DNA from: Actinopolyspora halophila DSM 43834
Lineage (GTDB): Bacteria; Actinomycetota; Actinomycetes; Mycobacteriales; Pseudonocardiaceae
Direction: 5' to 3'
Assembly (NCBI RefSeq): GCF_000371785.1
Contig: NZ_AQUI01000002.1
Span: 434,001-498,000, forward strand
Length of the DNA stretch: 64,000 nt
Part shown: piece after piece, positions 44,032 to 52,002 of the stretch
Layout: each line of letters begins with the position of its first letter
Numbering within the stretch: position 1 is the first letter of the stretch
The notes under the pieces: model-generated
The model's input: only the letters and a program-made list of their open reading frames with translations
Databases searched by the model: none
What the model was told of the DNA's origin: nothing
Program-made: the position numbers and the translations under genes

Positions 44032-45419
44032 TAGCTGGAGCTGGTGGCGGTGTAGATCTCCTTGGTGCGACCTCCTTTCCCGCCGGTCGGTTGCTGACGG
44101 TGCTTGGTGATGCGGCCTGCCTCGGCGAGCTGGTCGAGGTATGCGGTGATGTCGTCGGCTTTGCGATTGCCGCCGAAGAAGTCGGTGGTGATTTCTTTGC
44201 GGGTGCGCCCCTGTGGTCCGGCTTCGCTGATCCAGGTGGCCAGCCGTCCTGGTGTGGGGTCGGTGTCGGTGAAGGTGGCCCGCGCTGAGGCGATGGCGTA
44301 GCGCACGAGCGCGGCGGCGGCGTGCAGGTGGGTGGTGCTGATTCGGGTGCTGCCGTCGAGGGCGGCGTGGATGCCGGCCACGCGGAGGCAGTTGGGAGCT
44401 GTTCGTGAGATGAATTGTTCGACGGGTCCCTCTTCACCGGTGTCGGTGCCGAATTCGACGTAGAGTCCGCGCCAGGTGGCCGCGGCTTCGGTGGTGACGG
44501 TGAGCTGTCCCAGCTGTGCGCCGTGGTGCACCCGCTGGGCCAGTCCGTTCGCGAGCCGGTCGAGGAGATCGGGTTCGGTGCCGGTGGCCATGGGCAGGAA
44601 CTGGGATCGGGAGACCAACAGCGGCAGGAACCGGTTGTAGGTGCCGCCGGCCATGTCGGCGCTCGAGACTTTGGCGCGGAACTCGGCCGGGGTGATGTGG
44701 GCGAGGATGCCCACGTGCGATTCGCGGGCCACGCGGGCGGAAACGCCCATCGTGGATAGATCACCGCCTTCCCACGCGGCCCGCAAGGTGGCCGAGAGGC
44801 TGTTGCCTTCCCGCTTCATGCGCGCCATGACGGCCGCCCACTCGGGTTCGTAGACCAACAGTCGCCGATCACTTGATGGCAGCGCAGACGACTTCTCACG
44901 GCTGGCTGATTTGCCCTCTGACGGGCTGTCGGACTCGTCCGCGGTGAACAGTTCGGCCAGACCTTCGCCGGAAGTGAGGCCGGTGCGGATGTTGGTAGCG
45001 GCAAACTCGGGATCAGCGGTGGTGATCAGGCGCCGGGCGGTGGACCAGGAGGCGCCTTTGCGGCCGGAGTTGGTGCGCCCGATGACCAGCGGCCACACCA
45101 GCAGCGGGTGCCGGTCGTCGCCGGCCCGCACGTGCGGGCCCGGTCCAAGATGCACACCGAGAGCGGCTACCAACGAGCCCAGGAGGGCCACCGGGTCGGC
45201 CTCGGTGGCGGCCTCGACCTCGCGGACCACCGACCCCAGGTAGGTGGCGAACATGGTCTCGTCCCGCTCGGGCAGTTCCCGCCGCGCCTGGGCCACGGCC
45301 GCCGCGGCGTCCCGCTCAGCCGCATCGATCTCGGCCGGTGGCGAGCCGGTGTCGGGAACCGGGTGCAGGTGCCGCTCCGATCCCGGTGGGGGAGAGGTCG
45401 CACTGTCGGGCGTTGTCAT
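44031..45419 (-). CDS. DUF3987-like protein in the replication-gene position
   Basis: A 462-residue protein. After a Pro/Ser-rich start comes DPVALLGSLVAALGVHLG in pattern and a P-loop-like GRTNSGRKGAS (residues 114-124). LVYEPEWAAVMARM, TLRAAWEGGDL and HVGILAHITPAEF follow, as in DUF3987 primase-helicase-associated proteins of phages and plasmids. A winged-helix-like C-terminus (about 395-455) could bind DNA. It precedes xis and int, the place of repSA in pSAM2, so a replication role is inferred. The ATG at 45419 has GGAG nine bases upstream. Confidence 0.7.
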   Translation of the reverse strand: MTTPDSATSPPPGSERHLHPVPDTGSPPAEIDAAERDAAAAVAQARRELPERDETMFATYLGSVVREVEAATEADPVALLGSLVAALGVHLGPGPHVRAGDDRHPLLVWPLVIGRTNSGRKGASWSTARRLITTADPEFAATNIRTGLTSGEGLAELFTADESDSPSEGKSASREKSSALPSSDRRLLVYEPEWAAVMARMKREGNSLSATLRAAWEGGDLSTMGVSARVARESHVGILAHITPAEFRAKVSSADMAGGTYNRFLPLLVSRSQFLPMATGTEPDLLDRLANGLAQRVHHGAQLGQLTVTTEAAATWRGLYVEFGTDTGEEGPVEQFISRTAPNCLRVAGIHAALDGSTRISTTHLHAAAALVRYAIASARATFTDTDPTPGRLATWISEAGPQGRTRKEITTDFFGGNRKADDITAYLDQLAEAGRITKHRQQPTGGKGGRTKEIYTATSSS

Positions 45420-45638
45420 GGGTAGGGGACTCCGAAATGTCGAAGAGAACCCCGGAGCAGGCACACGTCGAGTCGCTGTGTGCCTACTCAGGGTGCTGTG
45501 CAGGAGGAGGTGTGTGCGGGTGTGCGGTTCGTGTCGCGCGCGTACGACGCGCGCACCCGCCCGTGCCCGCACGTAGAGGCGGGGACGGCGGGTGTGTGCC
45601 TGTGCAGCTGTGCACACACCCGCTCGCTCGGTTTCCGG
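45420..45638. other. Hairpin-rich gap (candidate origin or oriT)
   Basis: About 220 bases between two same-strand genes. GCGCGCGT-ACG-ACGCGCGC is near 45535-45555. A 12-bp stem pairs 45588-45599 with 45612-45623. GTGTG/CACAC strings are frequent. No gene is seen. Confidence 0.5.
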
Positions 45639-46004
45639 CTAGGCGGCGTCCCGGTTCGCGCGGGCGCTCGTTCCGCGGGTGTCGGGACCGAACAGCGTCG
45701 CCACACGCCGCCGGCACGTGCTGAGCCGGTCGGTATCGATCCGGTCGTGTGCCAGGTCCGCCTGCAGCTGGAGCTTGTCCCGCTGAATCCGGTTACCACC
45801 GCGGTTGAGCACCACATCCGCGATGGCTTCGCGGACCGCATCCGCATCGCGGAGTTGGGAGCCGTTCAACCGGGAGTGGTACAGGATCGACACGAGGTCT
45901 TCGGCCCGCAACGGCACGCTGATGGCGACGTTGGTGGCCCGCCCTTTGCCGGTGCGAAACGCCGGGCGCACCTCCACGCGATGCTTGCCCACATCGGCCC
46001 GCAT
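45639..46004 (-). CDS. Hypothetical element protein
   Basis: A 121-residue basic protein I do not recognise. It has a beta-rich first third (VEVRPAFRTGKGRATNVAISVPL in pattern), then helical segments (LRDADAVREAIADVVLNRGG). It starts at an ATG two bases from the stop of the upstream gene and belongs to the minus-strand operon leading to xis-int. Confidence 0.6.
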   Translation of the reverse strand: MRADVGKHRVEVRPAFRTGKGRATNVAISVPLRAEDLVSILYHSRLNGSQLRDADAVREAIADVVLNRGGNRIQRDKLQLQADLAHDRIDTDRLSTCRRRVATLFGPDTRGTSARANRDAA

Positions 46005-46006
46005 CT

Positions 46007-46345
46007 CTAGACCACCCCCTGGTCCCGCAGTCGCCGCGCCAGTGGGTAGCACTGGCGGGCGCGAGGCATGTCCATCAGCTCGGACCGCTGGGTGAGGCCG
46101 ATGCGGAACCCTTCGGCCAACTCGTGCCGGGTGCGACCGGACAGCCCGGCCAAGCTGTTGTGCACGAAGGCTCCCAACCGGTCCGCATCGAAGGTGTGCA
46201 GTTCGGCCAGGGTGAACGGGGAGACGTACAGGGTGGTCACCACGTGCAACAGCGGCCACTCTGCTCCACCGTGTCCGGTGTCGCTGGTGCGGCGACAGCC
46301 GAGCCCGTGGCACTGTCCCGGACGGGTCTTGCGACGTGTGCTCAT
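46007..46345 (-). CDS. Hypothetical element protein
   Basis: A 112-residue protein. A basic N-terminus with two cysteines (GQCHGLGC) precedes a helical part (FTLAELHTFDADRLGAFVHNSLAGL in pattern). No family recognised. Tightly packed between neighbours, so part of the same operon. Confidence 0.6.
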   Translation of the reverse strand: MSTRRKTRPGQCHGLGCRRTSDTGHGGAEWPLLHVVTTLYVSPFTLAELHTFDADRLGAFVHNSLAGLSGRTRHELAEGFRIGLTQRSELMDMPRARQCYPLARRLRDQGVV

Positions 46346-46346
46346 G

Positions 46347-46748
46347 TCAGGCCACCCCCTCAACCGCGGCGGGACGGTCGGTGCGCAGCAGTCGCAGCGC
46401 GGTGCCGGTGGCGGTGTAGCGCACCGGCCCCGCCTGCTCCGGCACACTCACGGGTGTCTCGGACAGCACCGCTCGGGCCTGCTCACGCAGCCGCTGCTCC
46501 CGCTCGGGCTCGGTGATGCCCAGCTCGCCGGCGGTCCTGCCGAACAGCTGTTCCAGCAGCGGCATTGCCCACCCGGCCGGGGCACGGTCGCCGTTCTCCC
46601 ACAGCCGCAACGAGCGCTTGACCGTCTCCACTCCGTACGGGTGGTTGCCGCGCTCCCGGTCGAGTCGTCGCAACTCCCGCACCACGTGAGCCGCGGTCCA
46701 GCCCTGAGTAATCCGGGCGGCCTTGAGTTTGGTGGGGATCTCGCTCAT
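46347..46748 (-). CDS. XRE-type helix-turn-helix protein
   Basis: A 133-residue protein with a helix-turn-helix of the XRE kind in its first 75 residues (LKAARITQGWTAAHVVRELRRL, SLRLWENGDRAPAGW). The C-terminal part is disordered and ends in a short strand-helix unit. Likely a regulator of the element. It is encoded immediately upstream of the 112-residue gene. Confidence 0.7.
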   Translation of the reverse strand: MSEIPTKLKAARITQGWTAAHVVRELRRLDRERGNHPYGVETVKRSLRLWENGDRAPAGWAMPLLEQLFGRTAGELGITEPEREQRLREQARAVLSETPVSVPEQAGPVRYTATGTALRLLRTDRPAAVEGVA

Positions 46749-46749
46749 C

Positions 46750-47022
46750 TCAGACCACCTCCCGAGATGACTCGGTCAGCAGCGCGAACCGGGTCCGGGT
46801 TGGTTCGGCAGCAGTGAACAAGGCGGCGTCGAGGACTTCCTGCAACGCCGGTGACGGAATTCGCTCAGGCCGTGCGTTCCACTTAGCCACAGTGCGCACA
46901 GCCACTCCGAGATGTTCAGCGAAAGACTCGTTCGTCATCCGCAGGGCCTTACGGAGAGCAGTGGCGTGCCATCCACTCCACTGATCGATTACAGCCACCG
47001 TGCTCGCTTCAGCGGTAGTCAT
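46750..47022 (-). CDS. Small helix-turn-helix protein
   Basis: A 90-residue protein with the Cro/C1-like pattern ALRKALRMTNESFAEHLGVAVRTVAKWN at residues about 22-50. The rest is helical. It probably binds element DNA. Start and stop lie within a few bases of its neighbours, so it is co-translated with them. Confidence 0.75.
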   Translation of the reverse strand: MTTAEASTVAVIDQWSGWHATALRKALRMTNESFAEHLGVAVRTVAKWNARPERIPSPALQEVLDAALFTAAEPTRTRFALLTESSREVV

Positions 47023-47023
47023 C

Positions 47024-47281
47024 TCAGGCCACCTCTCCCAGCGCGTCGTCCTCGACCGGGGAGGCATCGCCGTTCACGTACGCCTCGTGCGCGGCCTGCT
47101 GACAGGCATCCTCGTAAGCGGCAAGAGCCGACTCGGGAATCCGCAACGTGCCCTTACCCGTGCCGATCTTCAACGCCCGCAACTCACCGGACTCGATCGC
47201 GCGATAGATCGTGTTCACCGACACGTCCAACCGCTCGGCTACTGCCTTGACCCGCAACATCCGGGTAGACTGGTCCTGCAT
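47024..47281 (-). CDS. Excisionase-type DNA-binding protein
   Basis: An 85-residue MerR/excisionase-like winged helix: MLRVKAVAERLDVSVNTIYRAIESGELRALKIG in pattern, with the wing at GTGKGTLRIPESAL. The ATG at 47281 was chosen because GGAG lies six bases before it; the frame stays open for 16 more codons upstream. It heads the minus-strand operon and is divergent from gntR. Confidence 0.78.
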   Translation of the reverse strand: MQDQSTRMLRVKAVAERLDVSVNTIYRAIESGELRALKIGTGKGTLRIPESALAAYEDACQQAAHEAYVNGDASPVEDDALGEVA

Positions 47282-47307
47282 CGACAGCTCCAATACTTCG
47301 ATGTCCC

Positions 47308-47344
47308 GCCCCGTCAGGTGTTGCCGCACCCGACGGGGCTTTTT
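47308..47344 (+). terminator. Rho-independent terminator facing gntR
   Basis: GCCCCGTC (47308-47315) pairs with GACGGGGC (47332-47339), followed by TTTTTG. It points toward gntR on the plus strand, where no gene ends, so it would stop antisense transcripts entering from the left. Confidence 0.7.
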
Positions 47345-47395
47345 GTTTCTGCTGGCTTCCGTGTGACTCCTGACGAAGCAGCAACACCAGAAAAG

Positions 47396-47491
47396 GTAGC
47401 TAGCTCTACTAGTAGTGTCAAGCCAACATAGCTAGCGAAGATAGGGCGCGGGGTTTATCTAGACATCTGAGCTAGTTGTGTGCGATACACT
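47396..47491. promoter_or_regulatory. Divergent control region of the element
   Basis: GCTAG occurs at 47399, 47431 and 47471, about three to four helical turns apart, with CTACTAGTAG beside the first. A TACACT -10 at 47486-47491 puts the gntR transcript start at or next to its ATG (47498). The repeats suit binding by the GntR protein itself. Confidence 0.55.
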
Positions 47492-47497
47492 GGGTCT

Positions 47498-48343
47498 ATG
47501 GACGTCCTCGATCCGGATGACCCGCGGCCACCTTTTCAGCAGGTCACGGACTTGTTGCGGGCTGCTATACGTACTCAGCGTTACGAGCCCGGTGAGAAGC
47601 TGCCCTCGATCGGTGAGCTAGCAAAGCACTTCGGCGTGTCACCGATGACCGTGCAGAAAGCCGTCGGGTTCCTGCGGGATGAAGGTCTGCTGATCTCGCG
47701 GCAGGGAAAGGGCTCGTTCGTGCGACAGCGCACCGAGCGCTCCGTAGGACTGCGCCCCCACGTCGAGCAAGCGTTCGACAGCACGGCCGTCACGATCGAT
47801 TTCGCGGGCTTTTCGGGTGAGACCTTGCAAGGTGTGCTTCAGGAGCCCTTGGACAAAATCAGACTCGGACGGCTAGTGCCCGAAGAAGTACGAATCCGGA
47901 TGCTCCTGCCAGATCTGGAGAGGCCCACGGGGCTTCCTTCGCTGGCACCTGGTGGGGAGGACTCCTCGGAGGTGCGCGCCCGGATGGAACGAATCACGCA
48001 GCGTTCGGTTCAGGCGATCAGCGACACAGTGCAAGAGCTTTCCGACTTGGGGCTCGTTCGCAACGCGAGTGCTCAAGTTCGTACGTACAGCGCTGCACCG
48101 TTGTTCAAGCTCTTCGTGATCAACGGTGGCGAGGTGTTCTTCGGCTTCTATCCGGTGGTCGAGCACCCTGTCGCGATCAAAGGTGAGCCGACGCCGATTT
48201 ACGACCTGATGGGTAAGGATGCGACGTTGTTCCACTTCGCCGCTTCCGAGGACGAAACCGAACTTGGCTCCCAGTACGTCGCACAGAGCCAGCATTGGTT
48301 TGACAGCGTGTGGAACACCGTTGCACAGGACTACCCCCTATGA
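47498..48343 (+). CDS. GntR-family regulator (KorSA/TraR type)
   Basis: A 281-residue GntR regulator. The winged HTH has PPFQQVTDLLRAAIRTQRYEPGEKLPSIGELAKHFGVSPMTVQKAV in pattern at residues 8-55. The C-terminal 200 residues match no effector domain I can name. No ribosome site precedes the ATG, and the -10 is seven bases away, so the mRNA is probably leaderless. In pSAM2-like elements a GntR repressor (KorSA) keeps replication and transfer genes silent; the same role is inferred. Confidence 0.88.
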   Translation: MDVLDPDDPRPPFQQVTDLLRAAIRTQRYEPGEKLPSIGELAKHFGVSPMTVQKAVGFLRDEGLLISRQGKGSFVRQRTERSVGLRPHVEQAFDSTAVTIDFAGFSGETLQGVLQEPLDKIRLGRLVPEEVRIRMLLPDLERPTGLPSLAPGGEDSSEVRARMERITQRSVQAISDTVQELSDLGLVRNASAQVRTYSAAPLFKLFVINGGEVFFGFYPVVEHPVAIKGEPTPIYDLMGKDATLFHFAASEDETELGSQYVAQSQHWFDSVWNTVAQDYPL

Positions 48344-49017
48344 CCTCCGCAGATGTCATGCGAAGCCTATTGCGGACCGTCGAAGTCGTGCTGTTCGACT
48401 TCGACGGTCCGCTGTGCAACGTTTTTGCCGGGCTGCCAGCACCAGCTATCGCGAATGAGCTGACGACCCTGTTCAACGCCCACGGCCAATATGAGCAGGA
48501 AGGGATCGACGATCCGCATGAGGTGCTTCGGCGTGTCGGTGGTTGCAGTATCGAAGTCCTGCGTGAGGTCGAGGACAAGCTTGTGACAGGGGAGATGTCC
48601 GCTGTGCAGGTGTCGGAGCCGAATGCGGCGGGAATCGACTCGGTGCGGGCCTCTCTGGAGTCCGGTCGGTCCGCAGCGATTGTCAGCAACAATGCCCCTG
48701 AAGCCGTCCGGTGGTTCCTCGACACCCACGGACTCGCTGACCAGATTTCGCCGGTCGTAGGGCGACCGTATGCTGATCCAGCCAAGATGAAGCCGGACCC
48801 TGCTCCAATACGTGAAGCTCTCGCGATTCTTGGCGTGAGTCCTGACAGGGCGGTGCTGGTAGGGGACTCGGGGACGGACCTTCAGGTGTGCCAGGTGACC
48901 GGTGTGCGGTGTATCGCGTATGCGAACAAGCCTGGTAAGCGGGAACAACTCCGGGAAGCTAATGTCGTGATCGATGACATGGCCGAGCTAGCAGCAGGTC
49001 TCCGGGAAATATCTTGA
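48340..49017 (+). CDS. HAD-IA family hydrolase
   Basis: A 225-residue haloacid-dehalogenase-like phosphatase with all motifs intact: FDFDGPL (Asp20, Asp22), SNNAPE, KMKPDP and GDSGTD. The ATG overlaps the gntR stop by four bases, so the two are coupled. The substrate is unknown. Its codon use and GC are close to the rest of the element. Confidence 0.9.
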   Translation: MTSADVMRSLLRTVEVVLFDFDGPLCNVFAGLPAPAIANELTTLFNAHGQYEQEGIDDPHEVLRRVGGCSIEVLREVEDKLVTGEMSAVQVSEPNAAGIDSVRASLESGRSAAIVSNNAPEAVRWFLDTHGLADQISPVVGRPYADPAKMKPDPAPIREALAILGVSPDRAVLVGDSGTDLQVCQVTGVRCIAYANKPGKREQLREANVVIDDMAELAAGLREIS

Positions 49018-49120
49018 GATCGGGCACCGAAGAGCGCGGAGAGTACGGTGGTGATCCCTGCGGACTCTTCATCACCAGAGCCTTCTGATTCTTGCTGGCT
49101 CCCAACCAGTTCCAACATGT

Positions 49121-49374
49121 ACGAACCGTACGAACTTACGAACTTTGGTTCTGACCTGGGGTTTTGTGTGGACCGAAGTTCGTAGCCTACGAACTTTGCT
49201 CTCAACGTTTCCCCTGGTCATCGGCAAAGTTCGTAAGTTCGTGAAGTTCGTAGACCACCGCCCCAGTTAGGAGCCACCCATGAGCACCACCGACCAGCCG
49301 CGGACCCTGCTCACCGTCGAACAGGCCGCCCACCGACTCGCCATCGGCCGCACTCACATGTTCCAGCTCCTCCG
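49121..49374. repeat. Right copy of 254-bp inverted repeat
   Basis: The reverse complement of 43778-44031 with only scattered differences. It carries the same iteron array and 21-bp palindrome, and the first 32 codons of xis, now on the plus strand. Confidence 0.93.
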
Positions 49375-49417
49375 GCACGGCGGGACCGCTTCCGTTTCTC
49401 CTGATTTCTCGGACTAG
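49280..49417 (+). pseudogene. Truncated duplicate of xis
   Basis: A 45-codon frame. The first 32 codons match xis, starting STTDQPRTLL and covering the helix-turn-helix. After RHGG the sequence runs into 9-10 unrelated residues and a TAG. The wing and C-terminus are lost, so excisionase function is unlikely. It stops ten bases before the Nudix gene and may feed it by coupled translation. Confidence 0.85.
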
Positions 49418-49426
49418 GTTCGGAGC

Positions 49427-49900
49427 ATGGGTTCGGAGGCCGATAAGTTCGCCACTCCCCGCGTGGCCGCTGGGGCGCTGTTCGTCGACGGCGACGGCAG
49501 GGTGTTGCTGGTCCGCAAGACCTACGGCAACCGGTGGGACATTCCTGGCGGGTACGTGGACGCCGGTGAGTCGCCGGCGCAGGCCTGCCGCCGCGAACTG
49601 ATCGAGGAGCTGGGGATCGATCGGCGACCGCTGCGCGTGCTGGCGGTCGACTGGGCACCGACCGAGCACGACGGCGACAAGCTGCTGTGGGTGTTCGACT
49701 GCGGGGACCTGGCAGACGACGAGCACCGGATTCGACTCGATGGCAGCGAGCTGGACCGGTGGGAGTGGGTCAACGTCGAGGCACTGGACGATTACCTGAT
49801 CCCGCGGCTGTCCCGCCGGTTGAAGCAGGCGCACACCGCCCGCGCGGAAGGACGCACCGTCTACCTCGAACATGGTGCCCCCGCGCTGGAGAGCCGGTGA
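49427..49900 (+). CDS. Nudix hydrolase (possible Pif-like immunity factor)
   Basis: A 157-residue Nudix protein with a complete box, G42-x5-E48-x7-REL-x-EE-x-G (GGYVDAGESP then RRELIEELGI). It would hydrolyse a nucleoside diphosphate linked to another group. In pSAM2 the Nudix protein Pif blocks transfer into cells that already carry the element, so an immunity role is possible here. A CGGAG site overlaps the end of the truncated xis frame. Confidence 0.9.
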   Translation: MGSEADKFATPRVAAGALFVDGDGRVLLVRKTYGNRWDIPGGYVDAGESPAQACRRELIEELGIDRRPLRVLAVDWAPTEHDGDKLLWVFDCGDLADDEHRIRLDGSELDRWEWVNVEALDDYLIPRLSRRLKQAHTARAEGRTVYLEHGAPALESR

Positions 49901-50178
49901 GCGCTTCCGGGAAGCGCTCACCAGGTTACTGATTGTCTACCGGTGGCAAGGCGTGAACAGCACGGGAAGCACTCGGAAGCGCTTCCCGCTGGGAGTTGTT
50001 CGGCGGTTCCGGTGGGTGTGTCCATGGTTCCCGAAGAGGGGTTGCTGGATATGTTTTCGCTGTTCCCGACGGTTCCGTCGTGGTTCCGGTGCCGTGGTGT
50101 GGAACTGTGTCCACACGAGTAGAGGCCGGATTTCGTTGACTGGCCCATCGGAGGTGGCAGCGTTGCGATCATGACCGT

Positions 50179-51834
50179 GTGAATCTTGGGGTTCTCGGAC
50201 ATGCCGGACGGGCTCGGCGTTCGACGTGGGTGTTGTTCGGCGGGTGTGTGCTGCTCGTTTTTGGTGTTGCGGCGTGGATGCCGGTGGAGTGGGCGGTACT
50301 GGCCAAGCGTGTGGGTGGGTTGCTGACGGCCTGGGGGTTGGTCAGCGTTCCGGGTGTGGCGACCGTGTGCGGCGTGGGGTTGATCGTCGTGGGCGTATTG
50401 CCGCGGGGCCTTGCGCGGGGGCGGAAGGGAAACCGAAGTGGAGCACAGACGGAAGCGCGGCCGTTGCGGTGGTGGATCGTGGTGTTGGTCGCGCTCGGGA
50501 TCCTGGCGATGACGGTGTTGGCGTTGCTGTGGTTGATGGGGTTGGCCGCGCAGGCGCAGCCCCAGGATGTTCCCAAGGCGCGGATCGACGCGGTGCGCAC
50601 CGCGATGACGCTGGGTGCCGGTTTGGTCGGGATGAGCGTGCTGGTGCTGACAGGTCGCAAGCAGTGGTTGGCCGAACGCACCCAACGCCACACAGAACGC
50701 GATGCCGCCGAGCAGCGCGTCACTGAGTTGTACACGGCTGCTGCGCAGCAGTTGGCTTCTGAGAATGCGCCGGTGCGCATGGCGGGGTTGTATGCGTTGT
50801 CGCGGCTGGGGCAGAACAATTTGGATCATCGGCAGACGATCGTGAATCTGTTCTGTGCGTATCTGCGGATGCCGTATACCCCGCCTGATGTCGAAGACGC
50901 CAGCTCCCAACAGGACGGGCAGGCCAGACGGTTGGGGTTGCGCAGTCCTGATCGTGCTCGGCAGGGGGCTTCGCCGTTGGCCACGGCGCTGGCGCTCGTG
51001 CCCACGTTGGCTGCTGCCAGCAGTCAGCTCACCGATGACGATTACCAGCGGCAGGAGTTGCAGGTGCGGCTGACGGCCCAGCGTCTCCTCGCGCACCATC
51101 TGCGCCCGGATCCTGACAAGAGTGGGCGGGTGCGCGAGGAGTTCTGGGAGGACATGGACCTCGATCTGGAGGGGGCCACGCTCTACCGCTGGAATATGGC
51201 CGGCTGCCGAGTGCGTCGGGGCGACTTCACCCACGTCGAGTTCCACGGTGAGACCGTGTTTAACGGGGCCGTGTTTCACGGTCTGGGCTGGTTCGGCGGG
51301 GTCGTGTTCCACGGTGAGACCGGTTTCAATGGGGCCGTGTTCCACGGTCGAGCCGGTTTCAATGGGGCCGTGTTTCACAGTATGGGCCGGTTCGACGGGG
51401 CCGTGTTTCACAGTCTGGGGTGGTTCGAGGAGGCCGTGTTTCACGGTCTGGGTTGGTTCGACGGGGCCGTGTTCCACCACTGGGCCGGTTTCAACGAGGT
51501 CGTGTTCCACGGTAAGACCGGTTTCAATGGGGCCGTGTTCCACGGGCTGAACTGGTTCGCCGGGGCCGTATTCCACGACCGGGCCGGTTTCGACGGGGCC
51601 GTGTTTCACGGTCTGGGCTGGTTCGGCAGGGCCGTGTTCCACCACTGGGCCGGTTTCAACGGGGCCGTGTTCCACCACTGGGCCGGGTTCGACGGGGTGT
51701 GGCTGCGTCTTGATCACAATGGTGGTGTCAAGTCCACGGCTCCTGCCGGGTGGAGCATTCGGGAGCGTGATCCCGGGGGTGCTCGGGAAGGTCACTGGGG
51801 CGAGCTTGTGCTTGACGAAGAAGCTGGCTCGTGA
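50179..51834 (+). CDS. Membrane protein with 11-residue repeats (copy 1)
   Basis: A 551-residue protein of the pentapeptide-repeat superfamily. Membrane helices near residues 16-37, 45-75, 95-120 and 140-158 precede a conserved helical linker (RVTELYTAAAQQLASE...VRMAGLYALSRLGQNN). Residues about 352-507 hold some 14 tandem 11-residue units with consensus G-L-x-W/G-F-x-G-A-V-F-H. Such repeats form a beta-helix. The C-terminus (GWSIRERDPGG) is shared with copy 2. The start is uncertain: GTG 50179 lacks a close ribosome site. Function unknown. Confidence 0.85.
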   Translation: MNLGVLGHAGRARRSTWVLFGGCVLLVFGVAAWMPVEWAVLAKRVGGLLTAWGLVSVPGVATVCGVGLIVVGVLPRGLARGRKGNRSGAQTEARPLRWWIVVLVALGILAMTVLALLWLMGLAAQAQPQDVPKARIDAVRTAMTLGAGLVGMSVLVLTGRKQWLAERTQRHTERDAAEQRVTELYTAAAQQLASENAPVRMAGLYALSRLGQNNLDHRQTIVNLFCAYLRMPYTPPDVEDASSQQDGQARRLGLRSPDRARQGASPLATALALVPTLAAASSQLTDDDYQRQELQVRLTAQRLLAHHLRPDPDKSGRVREEFWEDMDLDLEGATLYRWNMAGCRVRRGDFTHVEFHGETVFNGAVFHGLGWFGGVVFHGETGFNGAVFHGRAGFNGAVFHSMGRFDGAVFHSLGWFEEAVFHGLGWFDGAVFHHWAGFNEVVFHGKTGFNGAVFHGLNWFAGAVFHDRAGFDGAVFHGLGWFGRAVFHHWAGFNGAVFHHWAGFDGVWLRLDHNGGVKSTAPAGWSIRERDPGGAREGHWGELVLDEEAGS

Positions 51835-52002
51835 ACGGAACAGGAAGCCACTGTCCCCAATGCGGAGCACACCGAGCCCGAACAGGCTCCGGCACACGAG
51901 TAACCGTCGAGCCAATGACGGGAGTAAACAGGAAGGCCTCAGTTCGCTCCCGTTCACGCTGTGGCGATTTTGCGATCATAGTGTTTGTTGTGGGGGACAC
52001 AG

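Noticed and set aside
49202-49921. Long minus-strand frame matching a frame at 43066-43950 on the plus strand
   Set aside because: The similarity arises only because both run antisense through the two copies of the inverted repeat; the opposite strands carry xis and the Nudix gene.
51230-51710. CRISPR-like or minisatellite repeats
   Set aside because: The 33-bp periodicity is explained by 11-residue protein repeats in one continuous reading frame.
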